Origin: Paratrimastix pyriformis
Lineage: Eukaryota; Preaxostyla; Paratrimastigidae
Direction of reading: 5' to 3'
Length of the DNA: 64,000 bases
NCBI GenBank assembly: GCA_027972325.1
Contig: JAPMOS010000065.1
Span: 56,001-120,000, forward strand
The translations under genes were made by a program, and so were the position numbers. This document shows, in pieces, positions 1 through 11,448 of this stretch. The stretch's first letter is position 1; each line of letters starts with the position of its first letter. A model generated the notes under the pieces. The model saw only the letters and a list, made by a program, of their open reading frames with translations, had not been told where the DNA came from and made no database searches.

Positions 1-371
1 TAACGGAGAGGGACGAAGATGTGACCAAATTTCATCAGTTCTTGTGTCTTGAACTGGAATCGGTCACCTTCGTACTGCAGTAAACAGTACCCTGTTTCTG
101 GTGTCACGAAATAATTCGACCCGCGCCTGTCCGGCAGATTTTCCCACACTGTTGTTGGCCGGAGGGTTACTTTGTTCAGCCCCCAAGGGACCGCACGTCA
201 ATGTGCACCTTGTATTATGGGTCGTTGGGGTCGTTCCCTATCCTGCGCGTTGGTGGTTGAACGCTATATCGCATGACATGATGACCTTTTTCCCGGTCAC
301 CACTTGTGCGCCGATTATCGTCGTTTGAGTTGGATAGGGAACCACCCGTGTCTTTTTGAAACCCCATATCA

Positions 372-669
372 TCGGGAGCAGCAGACCACTTGAAGGTTGT
401 TTTCGACCCACCCGAGGCCAACTCACCTCCCCCGAAGGGGCCTTCGTCTGGTGTGTCGGGTTGCTCTTTCATTGGCCTCAGCCGCGACCTGCCCACTGGT
501 TTCGACTCAGATGACGACCATTTCCAAGCAGCCACAGCGCACATGACGAACGAGGTCTGCCTGCCTGCCTGGCCGTTCTCACCACTGCCCGCCATGGAGC
601 GGCCGTCCCCGCGCTTTTGCTCGGCTTTTACAGGTCAGATTTGGCTCGCTCTCTCCCTCCTCCAAGTAG
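372..669 (+). CDS. possible 3' end of an unrecognised gene (partial)
   Basis: Not recognised. An open stretch ending near 557 reads as a Pro/Gly/Ser-rich segment with a DSDDDHFQAATAHM motif. It is followed by a GTCTG donor at 558, a pyrimidine-rich intron ending in TTTTACAG at 627, and a short terminal exon stopping at TAG 667-669. The donor and acceptor match the style used by every convincing gene in the window, which is the main support. The 5' part is not resolved: in-frame stops lie just upstream of about 360, so another exon would be needed. A minus-strand reading of 380-595 is also open, so strand is uncertain. Confidence 0.25.
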
Positions 670-679
670 AGGAAGCCCT

Positions 680-1974
680 GAACCATTGACACGACCCTCT
701 ACGGTGCCCTTTTTGATCTCACCGCGTGACGGTTGATTTCCGGTCTGGACCCTGCCTTGCCTTCCTCCCCGTAGGTCCCTTCATTGGCTCGCTCGTTCGT
801 GTTCGGTCGTTGTTCTGTTGGACGCAAGTCCTGGCGGGCCCACCAACCCACACGAAGCTGGCCCGGCGGGCAGTGGTTCGAGCAGGCCAGCACATGGGGC
901 AGGTCCGTCTGGACGGAGAGGGTCGACTGACTTGATGCCCGAAAATTGGCTCTTTTACAAGGATTTCCGTTTTCATTTTTCTCTGGGTGACCGATGCCCC
1001 GAGCTCACTCTGTGCAGGAATCGAGCACCGTGCCCTTTTTGACCGATGCTGTTCTGCGTGGGATTCACCCCTGCCATGTGCTCATTTGCGCGCTTGTGGG
1101 CGTTTTGATTCGCAGATTGGAGTTCAACCATCGAAAGACAATTCCTCGACTGCCTCGGGCATCTCATTCGGCTGTTTCCTCGCCGGCAGCGCCCGAGTGC
1201 GCCCTTGTCGGCATTTTCGTCCTCCACCGGGTCGGCCCCAGGTCCCCGTCCCCATGCGCCAGCCCCTCGAGGGTGTCGATCCAGTCGGCCTCCTCCTCGG
1301 CCTTGGAGTCCTCGTCATCCTCCTAATTGCCCACCTCCTCCGGACAAGCCTCTTCGGCAGCCCTGGCTCCCCACCTCCGTCCGCGCTCCTGGTTGCTGCC
1401 GTCACTGTCGTTTTCTCCCCGATCGCATCATTCCCATGATTTGATCAACCCCCTTCTCCTTGCTTGTTGTTTTCTATGGCCTTCTCCTCCTTTTCACTTT
1501 TTGCGGAACCACAGCGGAGTCAGTGCGCTTTCCCTATTCGATGCACATGTTCCCCAAAAGCTCAAAAAGTGTCAAATTCGCCAGAAAAGTTTTACTAAAC
1601 GGCATAAAGTCGGTCCCTATTGGTTCCGATGGTCTGGACCAACAGTTCGGTCCCTGGTTACCGACCTTGAATGCGCGATGTGGGCAGGGTTTTGTGAGAC
1701 TGAAGAGATCTCTGACAACGTTGCAGATGCTAAAATATGCAGCAGCAAGTCCCGGTGCAAATGGTCTCTCGATGCATAAACTGGGAGACAGGGCCAACGA
1801 AATAACATCTTCCGGGGAATGGTGGCCCCAAAAATCGTCGAGACAAGTACTGACGTCATTGAAAATAAACTGTGCGCTGTTTAGACGGGCTGTCAACTTT
1901 CGGAAAGCCGAAGGAGTTGACTGGATGGAGGGCTCCATGCGAAAGCACCCTCATCGAGCCCTTCCCGAATAGCC
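680..1974. other. poorly resolved stretch
   Basis: Apart from the possible minus-strand acidic exon at 1165-1322, no gene model holds here. The part from about 1450 to 1970 is less GC-rich than the rest and contains a 170-codon plus-strand frame starting at a TTG, with no family resemblance and no supporting splice sites. It is probably the 5' flank of the gene starting at 1975. Confidence 0.4.
1165..1322 (-). CDS. possible minus-strand acidic exon
   Basis: Not recognised. Read on the minus strand, this stretch encodes a strongly acidic, plausible-looking peptide (EDDEDSKAEEEADWIDTLEG) directly after an AG at 1323-1324, then runs to a stop near 1165. The plus-strand readings of the same bases are hydrophobic or Ser/Pro-rich and look like shadows. 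No flanking exon could be joined with confidence: a candidate upstream minus-strand exon at 1340-1405 joins in phase only through an implausibly short 23-nt intron. Confidence 0.25.
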
Positions 1975-3970
1975 ATGCCCGGTTCATTCGGCAGCTTGTT
2001 GGGTCTACTGTTCATATCCGGTGTGACAACTCCGCCGGATCTGCTTTGCTGCAGGACGTTTTCCGGCTTCTGCGCATGGCCCCGGGCCGCTCGACTCGAT
2101 TTTTTGCCCTGTTCTCGACGATCTGACGAGTCAACCGTCCACAAAGGCATCCCGAATTTCCCGCGACTTTGAGCGGCTCACTGCTGCCGAAGAGGCCGAA
2201 CTTGCTGAGCTTGCTGCCGCGACTCCGGAAGTCCCGGATGATGGTGTGATAGATGTCGAAAATGAGGATGATTTTCTTGGTGATGGGATTGAAATACCAA
2301 CCAAGCAGGTCCGAAACGATGAATTTATGAGGTTCCTCAGCCCTTTCCAGATTTCTTCCTCTCTCCAAGCTCCCCCTCCCGACGGCACTGTCTCAGGTCT
2401 GAAATTCCTTCTCGGTTCTCGGATCATTTTTTTTCCTTTGCCATCTAGGGGTCACATCAACCAAAGGGTTTGTTGTTGGCACATCACTCTAAAATCTGGT
2501 AATCATTCTCGTGTCCCACTCCCTCCAGTGCTTCGCCCCATCTCACGAAGTCGACGTCGAACAAACGCATACGTGAGAGTCTGTGGTCACTTGGTTTTTT
2601 CGCCGCCGATTATCAGGCAACAACCTGTCGTAGGCAAGATTGCGGCGTCTCAGCAGCGTTCGCCCCGGGTCCCTGCCGCCCGGCCTGTTGCGCAACGGCT
2701 GCACACCTCTGTCGATAGCGAAGAAAGCGCCACATCTCAAACAGACGGAAATGACGCTCCGGTGCCACCGCCTCCATCTCCCCAGCAGCATCCCCGGCAC
2801 AACCCGCATCCGCACCGGTCGCACCGCCACCACCGCAGGCGAGAGGAAAGCTCCTCTTCGCCGTCTTCCTCCGGTTTGTTGTTGATTTTTTGTTTTCCGG
2901 TCTTTTCACGCCTCCTCTTCAGATCGCTCCCCCATCGCCCAATCGCCTCCTTCTTCGCGGCACCACCGCCACCGTCACCACCACCATTCGCACTCCAACT
3001 CCAACTCCAACTCCCATTCCCACCACCGACGTCTCGGCCATCACCCGCCCTCGCCCGACCTCAGCCCCGGCGCCCCGGCGCCCCGCGCCCGCCAGGGGCC
3101 AACACCCTTGCCCCAGGTGCATGTGCTCGGTCGCCAGGACTCGATGATCAAGAAGAAGAACGACCCCATGGGACTGTCCGTTGTTCGGTGGTTTGTGCGC
3201 AGGTTGCGTCAATCCTTGTGTCTCGATGTTCTGGAATGCCCAGCTGTGTCATTGTGCCACCCCCTCGGCGTGATGGTGGTGCCGGATGCTTGGCCCATGA
3301 AAAGCGGGCCCTTGTCACTCCTACTTTGTGTCTCACCCGCCCTGTATTGCCCCCCCTCGCCCACAGGGTCGTTTCGCGCCCGTACCCATCCGGCCCTGCG
3401 CCCTCTCCCTCCCCTCCTCCCATGCCACACCACCTCCCCTCCCTCCCTCCCCTCGTTCTTCCACCCATCAACATACCCATCTCGCCCGGGCTCACCACAC
3501 CCTCGCCCACCTATCACCGTGGCGGACCCCTGCCTGCGCCTCTCGTGGGCGTCCCCGGGGCAGCGGCACCCAGCTCCACATCGGCCTTCAGTTCCACCTC
3601 CTGGCTGACCAAGAAAGCACGACCCCGGCCCATGGACCAGCTCCCGGCCGCTGGTGGCTATCCCCAGACTGCCCCCACCCCACCCGTCTCGGGATCTCTT
3701 GCCCCCTTCCTGCCTCCCCTCCCCCGGACCACATCCAGAGACAACCGGCTGCCTGGGGGCGGCCGCCCAGGGCTGCAGGTATTGGAAAGTCTGGACGGGG
3801 ATGCGGCGGAAATGACCTCCTCGGGGGCTGCCGACCCGATTCCCCTCCGACTTGGTGGGGGCGGCGGCGGCGGGTCCGGGTTGATGGCTCCGCCGGCCCA
3901 TGCTCACCTCAAGGGGTTGCTCTTTGGGAGTGGGGCTTCGTCGGACCCAATTCCTATACCCATTCTGTGA
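1975..3970 (+). CDS. His/Ser/Pro-rich protein of unknown function
   Basis: Unrecognised. The start at ATG 1975 is supported because a 28-nt first exon (MPGSFGSLL) joins in phase across an intron (2003-2054) to an exon reading GRFPASAHG..., then a charged segment with FERLTAAEEAELAELAAA and an acidic DVENEDDFLGDG. Later exons are low complexity: a His/Arg/Ser-rich part near 2612-2875, another His/Asn/Ser-rich part from about 2926, then MIKKKNDPMG. A long Pro/Gly-rich C-terminal exon from about 3367 ends at TGA 3968-3970. The exon between about 2440 and 2510 is uncertain, because two alternative donors give different phases. The composition suggests an intrinsically disordered scaffold or RNA-associated protein, but no domain is visible. 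The gene converges on the minus-strand gene ending at 4226. Confidence 0.55.
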
Positions 3971-4225
3971 GCCAAATGCCCTCTCGAGTTGGGCCGACTG
4001 TGCCCATTCTTTTTTCGATTCTCTTGCGGTATCTGCCCCTGTCTGCTCCCGGCATTTTTAGGTTGTTTTTGGTTTTTCGGCAAAGCTGCCCTGCCTTCTT
4101 TCGACCCACTCTATACAGGCCTCTCCTCCCATTCTCTTCTTCTTCTTTTCGTCCCGGCAGGCGTGTTTTGTGCTTTCAACTCGATCTCCCGCGTAACACT
4201 GAAGAAAGATTTTATCGTGACGGAC

Positions 4226-4820
4226 TCAGGAGAGAATCCCACTGGCTTCGGGCGCCTTGCCCGCGTCCGGGGCAACCTTCTCCTCTGGGAAGATGCGAGA
4301 TAGGTGCTCGATAATCCGCGACGAATCACCGACCCACTCACCCTTTCGGAACGAAAGATGAGACCGGGTTTCGATTTCGGATGGAGGGACCTTGTAATGA
4401 ATGACTGGAACCGTTGAGACCCCTGACTTTTCCGCCAGCTCACTCCGGAGAGGGTCTTCGTGAATTGAGTGAGGTTTCCATTGCGCCTGGGTCTCACAGA
4501 CCTGATCGATCACTTGGGACGTCTACCGTCACGAATGGAATATTGCGCGATTGGAGGAAGCGCCGCACTTTCATACAGAAGGGGCAATTTTCGAATTGGT
4601 AGACAACAACGCGATCCGTAGCAGAAATTTCCATCGGGCAGGGTATCTTTCGGAGTGTGTCGTCTGGATCCTCCGGCGCACGCTCAGAAGCCCTGGGGAT
4701 GAACAGCACTGATCTGGAAGGATCACACTGACACAGTCGGTCTCGTGTTCCTGCAGCCTCGTAGGAGGCTAACGAGAAAGTCGCAATCGAGAAGAGTTCA
4801 CAAAAGGTTTTTACTCCCAT
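4226..4820 (-). CDS. glutaredoxin / GST N-terminal-like thiol protein
   Basis: A thioredoxin-fold protein with a glutaredoxin-type active site CPFC in the context VVVYQFENCPFCMKVRRFL. A GVSTVPVI segment follows, giving the cis-proline loop that binds glutathione in glutaredoxins and GST N-terminal domains, and the protein ends with a DSSRIIEHLSRIF helix. Two exons (4820-4502 and 4455-4226) are separated by a 46-nt intron opening with GTCTG; splicing restores DRSDPLRSELAEKSG in frame. The chosen start gives an N-terminus (MGVKTFCELFSIATFSLASY) that could be a signal or targeting segment; a later Met just before the fold is an alternative start. Prostaglandin E synthase 2-like glutaredoxins and simple glutaredoxins are both possible relatives. 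It is divergently arranged with NAR1 across about 720 bp, which may reflect shared redox/Fe-S physiology (inference only). Confidence 0.75.
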
Positions 4821-5539
4821 TTCCCAACCCCAGTCCCCCCATCTTCACAAACGATCACCTCATCCCAGCCACTCCCGCCCAGCGCTTGAGGCCCAGCATC
4901 AGGCCGCGACGTAATTTCGCCCGGTCAGTGCCGCCATCCTGGTTACGAAAGCAAAGCGAGGAGAAGGAGACAGGAAAGCGGCGACCTGGGACCCTACCCC
5001 CCCCCCCCCCCCCCCCCCTGCAGGTTTCATCTCGTCAGTTCTCGTGTCGTGTCGGACGAATAAAATTTTATAAAACTCAGCCCAAGCAATTTTCAGCACA
5101 CTGCTCCGACAGTCCGTCATCGATCAGTCAGGTGTGAGTTGCAGCCTCGTAGATCAATCCGAGCATTGGAGAAGGCGAACAAAGTCATGTCGTTGTGTGA
5201 TCCAGTGTGATCCAGTGTGTGTGTGTGGGGGGAGGGGGGGGGAGGGGGGGAGGGAGAGGAGAGTGCGCTTAACCATCGAGTTCAACGTTCAACTTGCTCC
5301 TGACGGTTGCCCCTGACTGTTTCTGCAAGTCGCTGAGTTTCACCCGAAAAGAACAGCTGATTCTTTTTTTTTTTTCTTTTCCAAACAACAATCAAGAAAT
5401 CGAGTTCTTGTCAAGATCCCCTCGAATCGATCTTCCCAGATATTTGAACCGCCTGGTCGACAGGGAATTCACGAGTCGTCCCCGATCGGCCAGAGATCCA
5501 AAGCGAATCTGATCCCCAGCCTCAATACCCCCGGTAAGA
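4821..5539. other. divergent intergenic region with homopolymer tracts
   Basis: Shared upstream region of the glutaredoxin-like gene (minus) and NAR1 (plus). It contains a poly-C run of more than 20 bases at about 4997-5019, a short GT run followed by a G-rich block at about 5216-5262, and a T run at about 5365-5376. No coding exon was recognised. Confidence 0.5.
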
Positions 5540-7399
5540 ATGGAAGCAGGAGGTGCCCCTTCCGCCTTTATCAGCTTTGCCAACGTCTCTGATTACATTG
5601 CCCCGTCCCAAGCTTGTGTTGTTCCCCTTGCACAGCAAGAGAAGGACGAAAAGGTCTTTCCTCGATTGCCTTCGTGCCTCCAAATCTCATTCCGCCCCAT
5701 TCCCCCCTGCTCTTCTCCAGCCCGTCCAGGTCACTTTGAACGATTGTCTTGCCTGCAGGTTCGTGGAGAGGATTCGCTCGCGTTCTCTTCACTCTTCTCT
5801 AGTGGGTGCATCACCTCTGCCGAGAGTGTTCTGATCTCTCAGCAGAGCCGGGACGAGTTTCTGGCCACCTTGGCCGAGAATGATCCGGAACGCAAGAAGT
5901 TTTGCGCCGTTTCTATCTCCCCCGCATCGGCGGCCAACATTGCGACCCGCAATGGCTGGACACTGGAGCAGGTCTGCCGTCTCACTGACTTGGTTTTCCG
6001 AGTCTTTTTTTTTCTTTAGGCATATCGGAAGTTGGCATGTTTCTTTCGGAAAACCCTGGGAGTCGACCGGGTCTTCTCCTGCGACTCTGCCCAGGAGATT
6101 GCCCTCATCGAGTGCCAGAATGAGGCTATTGCCCGGCTCCAGCCCCGCCTCAACGGCACCACCGATGCCGCTGATCATCTCCCTTTGATAACAGGAACTT
6201 GCCCTGGTCTGTGGAAACTTCACTTTCCCGTCGATCTCCCCTACGACTGTCTCTCCAGGTTTTGTTTGCTACCTCGAGAAGGTGCACCCTCAACTCCTCC
6301 CCCATCTCCTGACGTCTCCATCTCTCCAAGCTACCCAAGGCCTTCTCGTCAAAAGGGTATGGGCGCCTCGCCACTCTGTCAGGTCTGCCTTCCCCCGATC
6401 CCTGACTGCTCCACCACGTCTTTTCCAGGCCCGCCTCGATCTACCATGTCGTATTGGAATCCTGCTACGACCGCAAGATTGAGGCACTGCGCTTCCCCAA
6501 GTCCAAGTCGGAGGATCCCAACCTCACAGGTTTGCCAACCCCGTGCCACGCCATCACCTCTCGTTCCACGCGCGTCTAGCTGCCCCTGTGGACTGCGTGC
6601 TGACAACCAATGAGATCCAACAGCTTGCTGAGAGTAGGGGCGGCTGGGCTGAGGAGGCCGATTTGGATCCGATCAGCGACCAGCATCCCAACAGCAGGCC
6701 CCGCGGGCTGCCTCAGCACTCTGGCGGGTCTGTGGTGAAATCCCCTCTGTGTCTTGTTCCACTGAACTCCTTCCTCCCTGTCTAGGTATGTACAGGCCGT
6801 TCTGCGGGCTCTGGGGGTGAGCCTCGGGATCCCCAACGCCGAGTCTCAGTGGACCGAGGGCGCTGCAGTTCAACTGGCCCGGCGGGAAAACCCCGATTGC
6901 CGCGAGTTCACCCTCACGGTCCGATTCTCACAGACCAAGGCACCCTCCTGATACTCATGCCGCTTCTTTCTCAGGTTCCCGGCAAGGCCCCAGTCACTTT
7001 TGCCTCGGTGTTTGGTTTCCGCAATCTGCAAAACCTGATCCGCAAGATCAAGACGGGCAAATGCCCCTACCTTTTTATCGAGGCCGAGGCGTGCCCCGGG
7101 GGCTGCCTGGGTGGCGGTGGGCAGGTGCCCGGGTCGACACCCGCGGCAATGTTGGCCACCCTCTCGAGCGGCACGGACCTTGCCTGGCCCGCGGACGAGG
7201 AGTTGCACCGGGCCCTCCTCGAGGTCGGTACTCGGGGGATCTTCCTGCTGTCTGACAAGAAATATTCTCTCTGCAGGCTCTTGGCCCAGATTATGCGAGT
7301 GCCCGAGCCGGATTGCATAATTCTTACCAAGAACGTGGGGCAGACAACGCCCCATTGGCCACCGGTGTTGGCATCAACCCGTCAACGCTGAGGTGGTGA
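5540..7399 (+). CDS. NAR1: NAR1 / CIAO3, cytosolic Fe-S assembly hydrogenase-like protein
   Basis: Homologue of Nar1 (IOP1/NARFL), the [FeFe]-hydrogenase-like protein that links early and late steps of cytosolic/nuclear Fe-S cluster assembly. The N-terminus carries the hallmark VSDYIAPSQACVVP. The N-terminal cluster site spans an intron (LNDCLAC joined to SGCITSAE). The hydrogenase-like core is present: LPLITGTCPGFVCYLEK with HPQLLPHL, then IYHVVLESCYDRKIEA, DCVLTTNE, a GFRNLQNLIRKI segment, and EAEACPGGCLGGGGQ near the C-terminus. Exons include 5540-5653, 5721-5758, 5803-5971, and one starting at 6020, with later exons to 7399. Choosing donors at GTCTG (6381, 6728 and 7225) keeps every junction in frame. 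The C-terminus ends in a Trp codon just before TGA 7397-7399, as in other Nar1 proteins. The protein is predicted to be cytosolic; no leader is seen. Confidence 0.93.
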
Positions 7400-7709
7400 A
7401 GACATTATTTTTTTTTTATTTTGTTTTGCCTTTTTCCCCTCCCCTCGCATTTAATACAAAAAATCTACTCGTTCTGAAAATCTACTCGTTCTGTCAGTCC
7501 ACGGCCGCCAAGGTCACTTCGTTTTCAGACGTTTCAGATTTGGCGAACGGTCGAATCTCCGCCGTGTCCCGAGCTTCCGCAACCGTGTCAAAATTGGATG
7601 GAATTCGCCGCGTTGCGTTTCACAGTGCTCGTCAATCACAGCCGGCAGTTGTGCGGAGGTGATTTCAAGTGAACTTTTTTTCATAGAGACAGGCTGTTAC
7701 GCCACGGCA
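7400..7709. other. NAR1-gcvPB intergenic region
   Basis: About 310 bp between two same-strand genes. It opens with a T-rich stretch (7407-7440) and an AT-rich part near 7450-7490, consistent with the NAR1 3' end, and continues into the gcvPB upstream region. No exon, RNA gene or repeat array was recognised. Confidence 0.5.
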
Positions 7710-9843
7710 ATGCAGAGCATTCTTGCACGTTCCTTGGTCGGCCTTTTACCGCGGCAACCACTCGACTCAAAATTCTGTTTTTGCGTTGATTTATTTTAGG
7801 GTACTGTGAGCGGCAATCGGGCCCTCATTATCAATGAGCCTCTCATTTTTGAGATGGGTTTGTGTAATTTTCAAAACCTCTTTGCCCTTCATTTTCCCCT
7901 TCGATCGTTCCGTTTGATAGATCGCCCTGGTCTGACTGCCCTTCGGCAGCAGCAGTTCACGGAGACGACCGAGGCCCTGCCTCGCGAGACTCTCCGGACG
8001 AAGCCTATTGGGCTCCCCGGCCTGAGCGAGCCCACTGTGATGCGGTTCGTTGCTTCTCAACTTTGTAGCATTTCTTTTTGCCCTCTCCTTTCTCTAGTCA
8101 TTATGTGAAGCTTTCTCAGAAGAACTTCTCTCTGGACACCGGCATGTACCCACTGGGTTTGTTTTGCTTCCTTCTTTTTTCTCCACGAGCTTATTTTTTT
8201 TTTTTTTCGCAGGCTCTTGCACCATGAAGGTTTGGCAAAACATTTTTCTCTGTGGCGAACCTCGGATCGTCCTCTTGCACATTGGTGCTCCCATTTTCTT
8301 GTAGTTTAACCCGCGCATCAACGAAGCCATGGCCCACCTTCCCGGATTCGCCGAAATTCATCCTCTTCAACCCACCTCTACCGTCCAAGGCGCTCTTCAG
8401 GTTTGCCGTCTTTCTCTCTTTTTTTTTTTATTTTATTCTCGCGCAGGCGATGCACCTCCTTGGCGAGAGTCTGATGAAGATCACTGGCATGGGTGGCGTT
8501 TGCCTCTCCGGCGGCGCTGGTTCTCATGGTGAGCTGATTGGTCTGTTTCCTTCCCACTTTGTGATCCCGGAACTCACGCCTTCCGTTCGACTTTGGTTCA
8601 CCAGGCCTCATGACTATCCATCAGGCCCACATCTGCAACGGCCAGGATGAGAAGCGCAAGGTGGTTCTTGTTCCCACCAGTGCTCACGGCACCAACCCTG
8701 CCAGCGCTGCCACTTGTGGTTACAAGATTCGGAATGTCGAGCTGAACCCCGATGGCACAGTGAACCTCGATGACCTGCGGGCCAATCTCGCGTCTGCCCT
8801 GTCTCATCCCCGCCGGCCTGCTCACATCGTATCCATATTTTCTTCTTCTTTTTGGCAGCAAGGGCGATGTTGCCGCCTTTATGCTCACCAACCCCTCCAC
8901 GGTTGGCATGTTCGAGCCCCACTGCGCCGAGATGGCCCAGCTGGTGCACGAGGCCGGGGCCTACTTCTACATGGACGGGGCCAACTTCAACGCCATCATG
9001 GGCCGCGTCAAGCCGCGCGATCTGGGGGTCGACGTGATGCACCTCAACCTGCACAAGTCCTTCTCGACCCCTCACGGCGGCGGTGGCCCCGGCTCGGGCC
9101 CCATCGTCATGTCGGACGAGTTGGCCCAGTACGCCCCGGTCCCCAAGGTCATCCGCCGGGGTACCAGCTACAACCTGGTCGAGGAGCCCGATGAGAAGTG
9201 CCTCGGCCGTGTGAAGGGCTTCCACGGCCAAATCGGTGTCTGCGTCCGGGGGCTTGCCTACATCCTGGCCATGGGCGAGGAGGGTCTCCGCAACGTCTCG
9301 GGTGATGCCGTCCTCAACGCCAACTACATCCTGGCCCGGTTGAAGAACGTCCTCTCGCCCGCCTATCCTGGGCGTCTGTGCATGCACGAGTGCCTGTTCA
9401 GCGACGAGTACCTGAAGGACACCGGGGTGACCACCCTCGACATGGCCAAGGCCCTGATCGACGAGGGCTACCAGTCTGTTTGCCATCCGGCCTCCCCTCC
9501 ATTTTGCTGGGTGTGCCTGTGTGCACGCACATGCGACTGGATTCGGAGAGTGTTGTTCCCGCCGCCAATTTCTCACCCGCCTCTATACCCTGCCCCCCTT
9601 CGCAGCCCTCCGACCATGTACTTCCCGTTGGTCGTTCACGGTGCCCTCCTGGTCGAGCCCTCGGAGAACGAGAGCCGCGAGACCCTGGACACCTTCTGCG
9701 ACATCATGACCAAGTTGGTCGAGCGGGTCAAGGCCGGTGAGGTCGACTACTTCAAGCAGGCCCCAGTCCACGCCCCCATCCGTCGGGCTGATGAGACCAC
9801 CGCCGCAGTGGAGCCCATCCTGACCTACCAGCAGGGCAAGTAA
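7710..9843 (+). CDS. gcvPB: glycine dehydrogenase (decarboxylating) subunit 2, P2 type
   Basis: PLP-dependent P-protein of the glycine cleavage system, C-terminal (catalytic, lysine-bearing) half only. The signature landmarks are: [56 protein letters not shown], and the PLP-lysine motif [18 protein letters not shown]. The C-terminus follows the family ([18 protein letters not shown], then TYQQGK at TAA 9841-9843). Exons were traced as 7710-7736, 7800-7857, from 7921, and onward, including an intron at 8792-8858 whose GTCTG donor gives [14 protein letters not shown] in frame, and a last exon 9606-9843. The tiny first exon MQSILARSL is basic/hydrophobic and resembles an organellar targeting leader. 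Most eukaryotes carry P1 and P2 fused in a protein of about 1000 residues; here P2 is separate, as in many bacteria and as reported for Paratrimastix. The partner P1 is not in the window. Confidence 0.95.
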
Positions 9844-10230
9844 ATGAGTGGAGAGGACTCCATCACTGTACCGATTTTTGTATTGTGGTCCATGTTGGCG
9901 CGCCTTCCGCCTGGGGCCGATCTCATTATTGTTTTTCATCCTGTACTTTTTCCAGGCGCGCGAACCAAACCTTCTCTCCTCCTCCTGCTTTTTTTCCCAT
10001 TGGCTTTGTATTCAAATATGAACAGTCCGCTTTTCCCCTTTCGATGGGCATTGGGCGGGCTGACTCGTTCCGATGTGGCCACGCACAGCGTTTGACGAGG
10101 GAGACTTGTCGGTTGGAGTGGTATGAGCACGGTGATGCCGCGTGGCTGTTCGTGGCGCAGCAATTGTTTGGGCCTCTCTTTGATCAGGCTGTCCGACCGC
10201 TGGGGTCGAATTCGCTCCCTCTTGTGCCGG
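9844..10230. other. gcvPB-cyclin intergenic region
   Basis: About 390 bp between two plus-strand genes. It holds the presumed 3' end of gcvPB (AT-rich near 9998-10022) and the promoter or 5' UTR of the cyclin gene. No repeat array or RNA gene was recognised. Confidence 0.4.
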
Positions 10231-11417
10231 ATGACGACGGCCCAGGTTCCTCCGCTCAATGTCTTGGGGCCTTTTGTATCCTTTGCACCCCAGTTGGCCG
10301 ATTCTCCAAGTCTTGCAGACGGAATGACTCCGCAGGAAGAAGCGGCGGAACGAGCGAAAACGTCGGCGTTTATTCAAGAAGCTGGCATTAAACTCAGACT
10401 GTCTGTCTGATCTGTCACACTATTACAACTCGCCAAGTCCCCAAACCTCGATCGCAACAGCAATTTATTATTTTCATGTTTTCTTCGTGTATAAATCCTT
10501 CCGACGGTACACACCCACGGTCGGTTCTCCTTGATCCGCAGGACCCTCGCCCCATGTGGCCTTCACACATAGGATGTCGGCATGGCATGCCTTTTCCTCG
10601 CCTCCAAATCCGAGGAAACGTTTCGACGACTCAAGGACATTGTTAATACCACTCATCACATGCTCAATCCGACAGCGGAACCTTTAGCCTTCAACCAAGT
10701 CTGTCGTCCTGGCTCATTCAACCCTACTCCCCCCCCCCCCGACGGGGAATGCACTCGCACACGCGCCTGCCCAACCCAACTCACACCTGGCCACGTTTCC
10801 ATGCTCGCATCCCCTAGAGCTACTTTGACCACAAGGCGCAAATCTTGATGTACGAGCAAGTCCTGCTTCGAGTTCTGCAATTCAACACGGATGTCGCTGC
10901 CCTACAAGTTCCTGCTCATCTATGCCAACGCCATCAAAGGTCCGACCCCCGCCCCTGTCTCGCCCCCGCCCCTGTCTCGCCCCCCGCCCCTGTCTCGCCC
11001 CGCCCCTGTTCGCCCCGCCCTGTCTCGCCCCGCCCTGTCTCCCCCGCCCCTGTCTCGCCCCCGCCCCTGTCTCGCCCCGCCCCTGTCTCGCCCCCCGCCC
11101 CTGTCTCGCCCCCGCCCTGTCTCGCCCCCCCCGCCCCTGTTCGTCGTCTTTGCCCCCCCTGTCTCGCCCCGCCGCATCCGATTGGGCTGCTCTGCTCTGC
11201 TCCAGCCACCGAGGTCGCCCAGATTGCATGGAGCGTCGTCAACGACAGTCTCCAGCTGACGCTCTGCGTGCGGTATGCCCTCGGTCATCGCCACGGCCTG
11301 CCTCTACCTGGCCTGCCAGTTCACACACTTCGTCCCCGCGCCCGACCCGCTTTTCCCGCCGAGCGCTGCTGGGTCGAGACCTTCGGCACAACAAAAGACA
11401 TCGTCACCGGTCCGCCA

Positions 11418-11448
<31 letters not shown>

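Noticed and set aside
1460-1972. 170-codon plus-strand ORF with a hydrophobic beginning
   Set aside because: It starts at TTG, shows no family resemblance, no splice context, and lies in the 5' flank of the gene whose start at 1975 is supported by exon phase.
6357-6437. Apparent frameshift in NAR1
   Set aside because: Using the GTCTG donor at 6381 instead of the nearer GTATGG keeps the frame and restores the family sequence before IYHVVLESCYD.
8792-8858. Apparent frame break in gcvPB ([10 protein letters not shown] read-through)
   Set aside because: The GTCTG donor at 8792 gives a 67-nt intron and the continuous protein [14 protein letters not shown].
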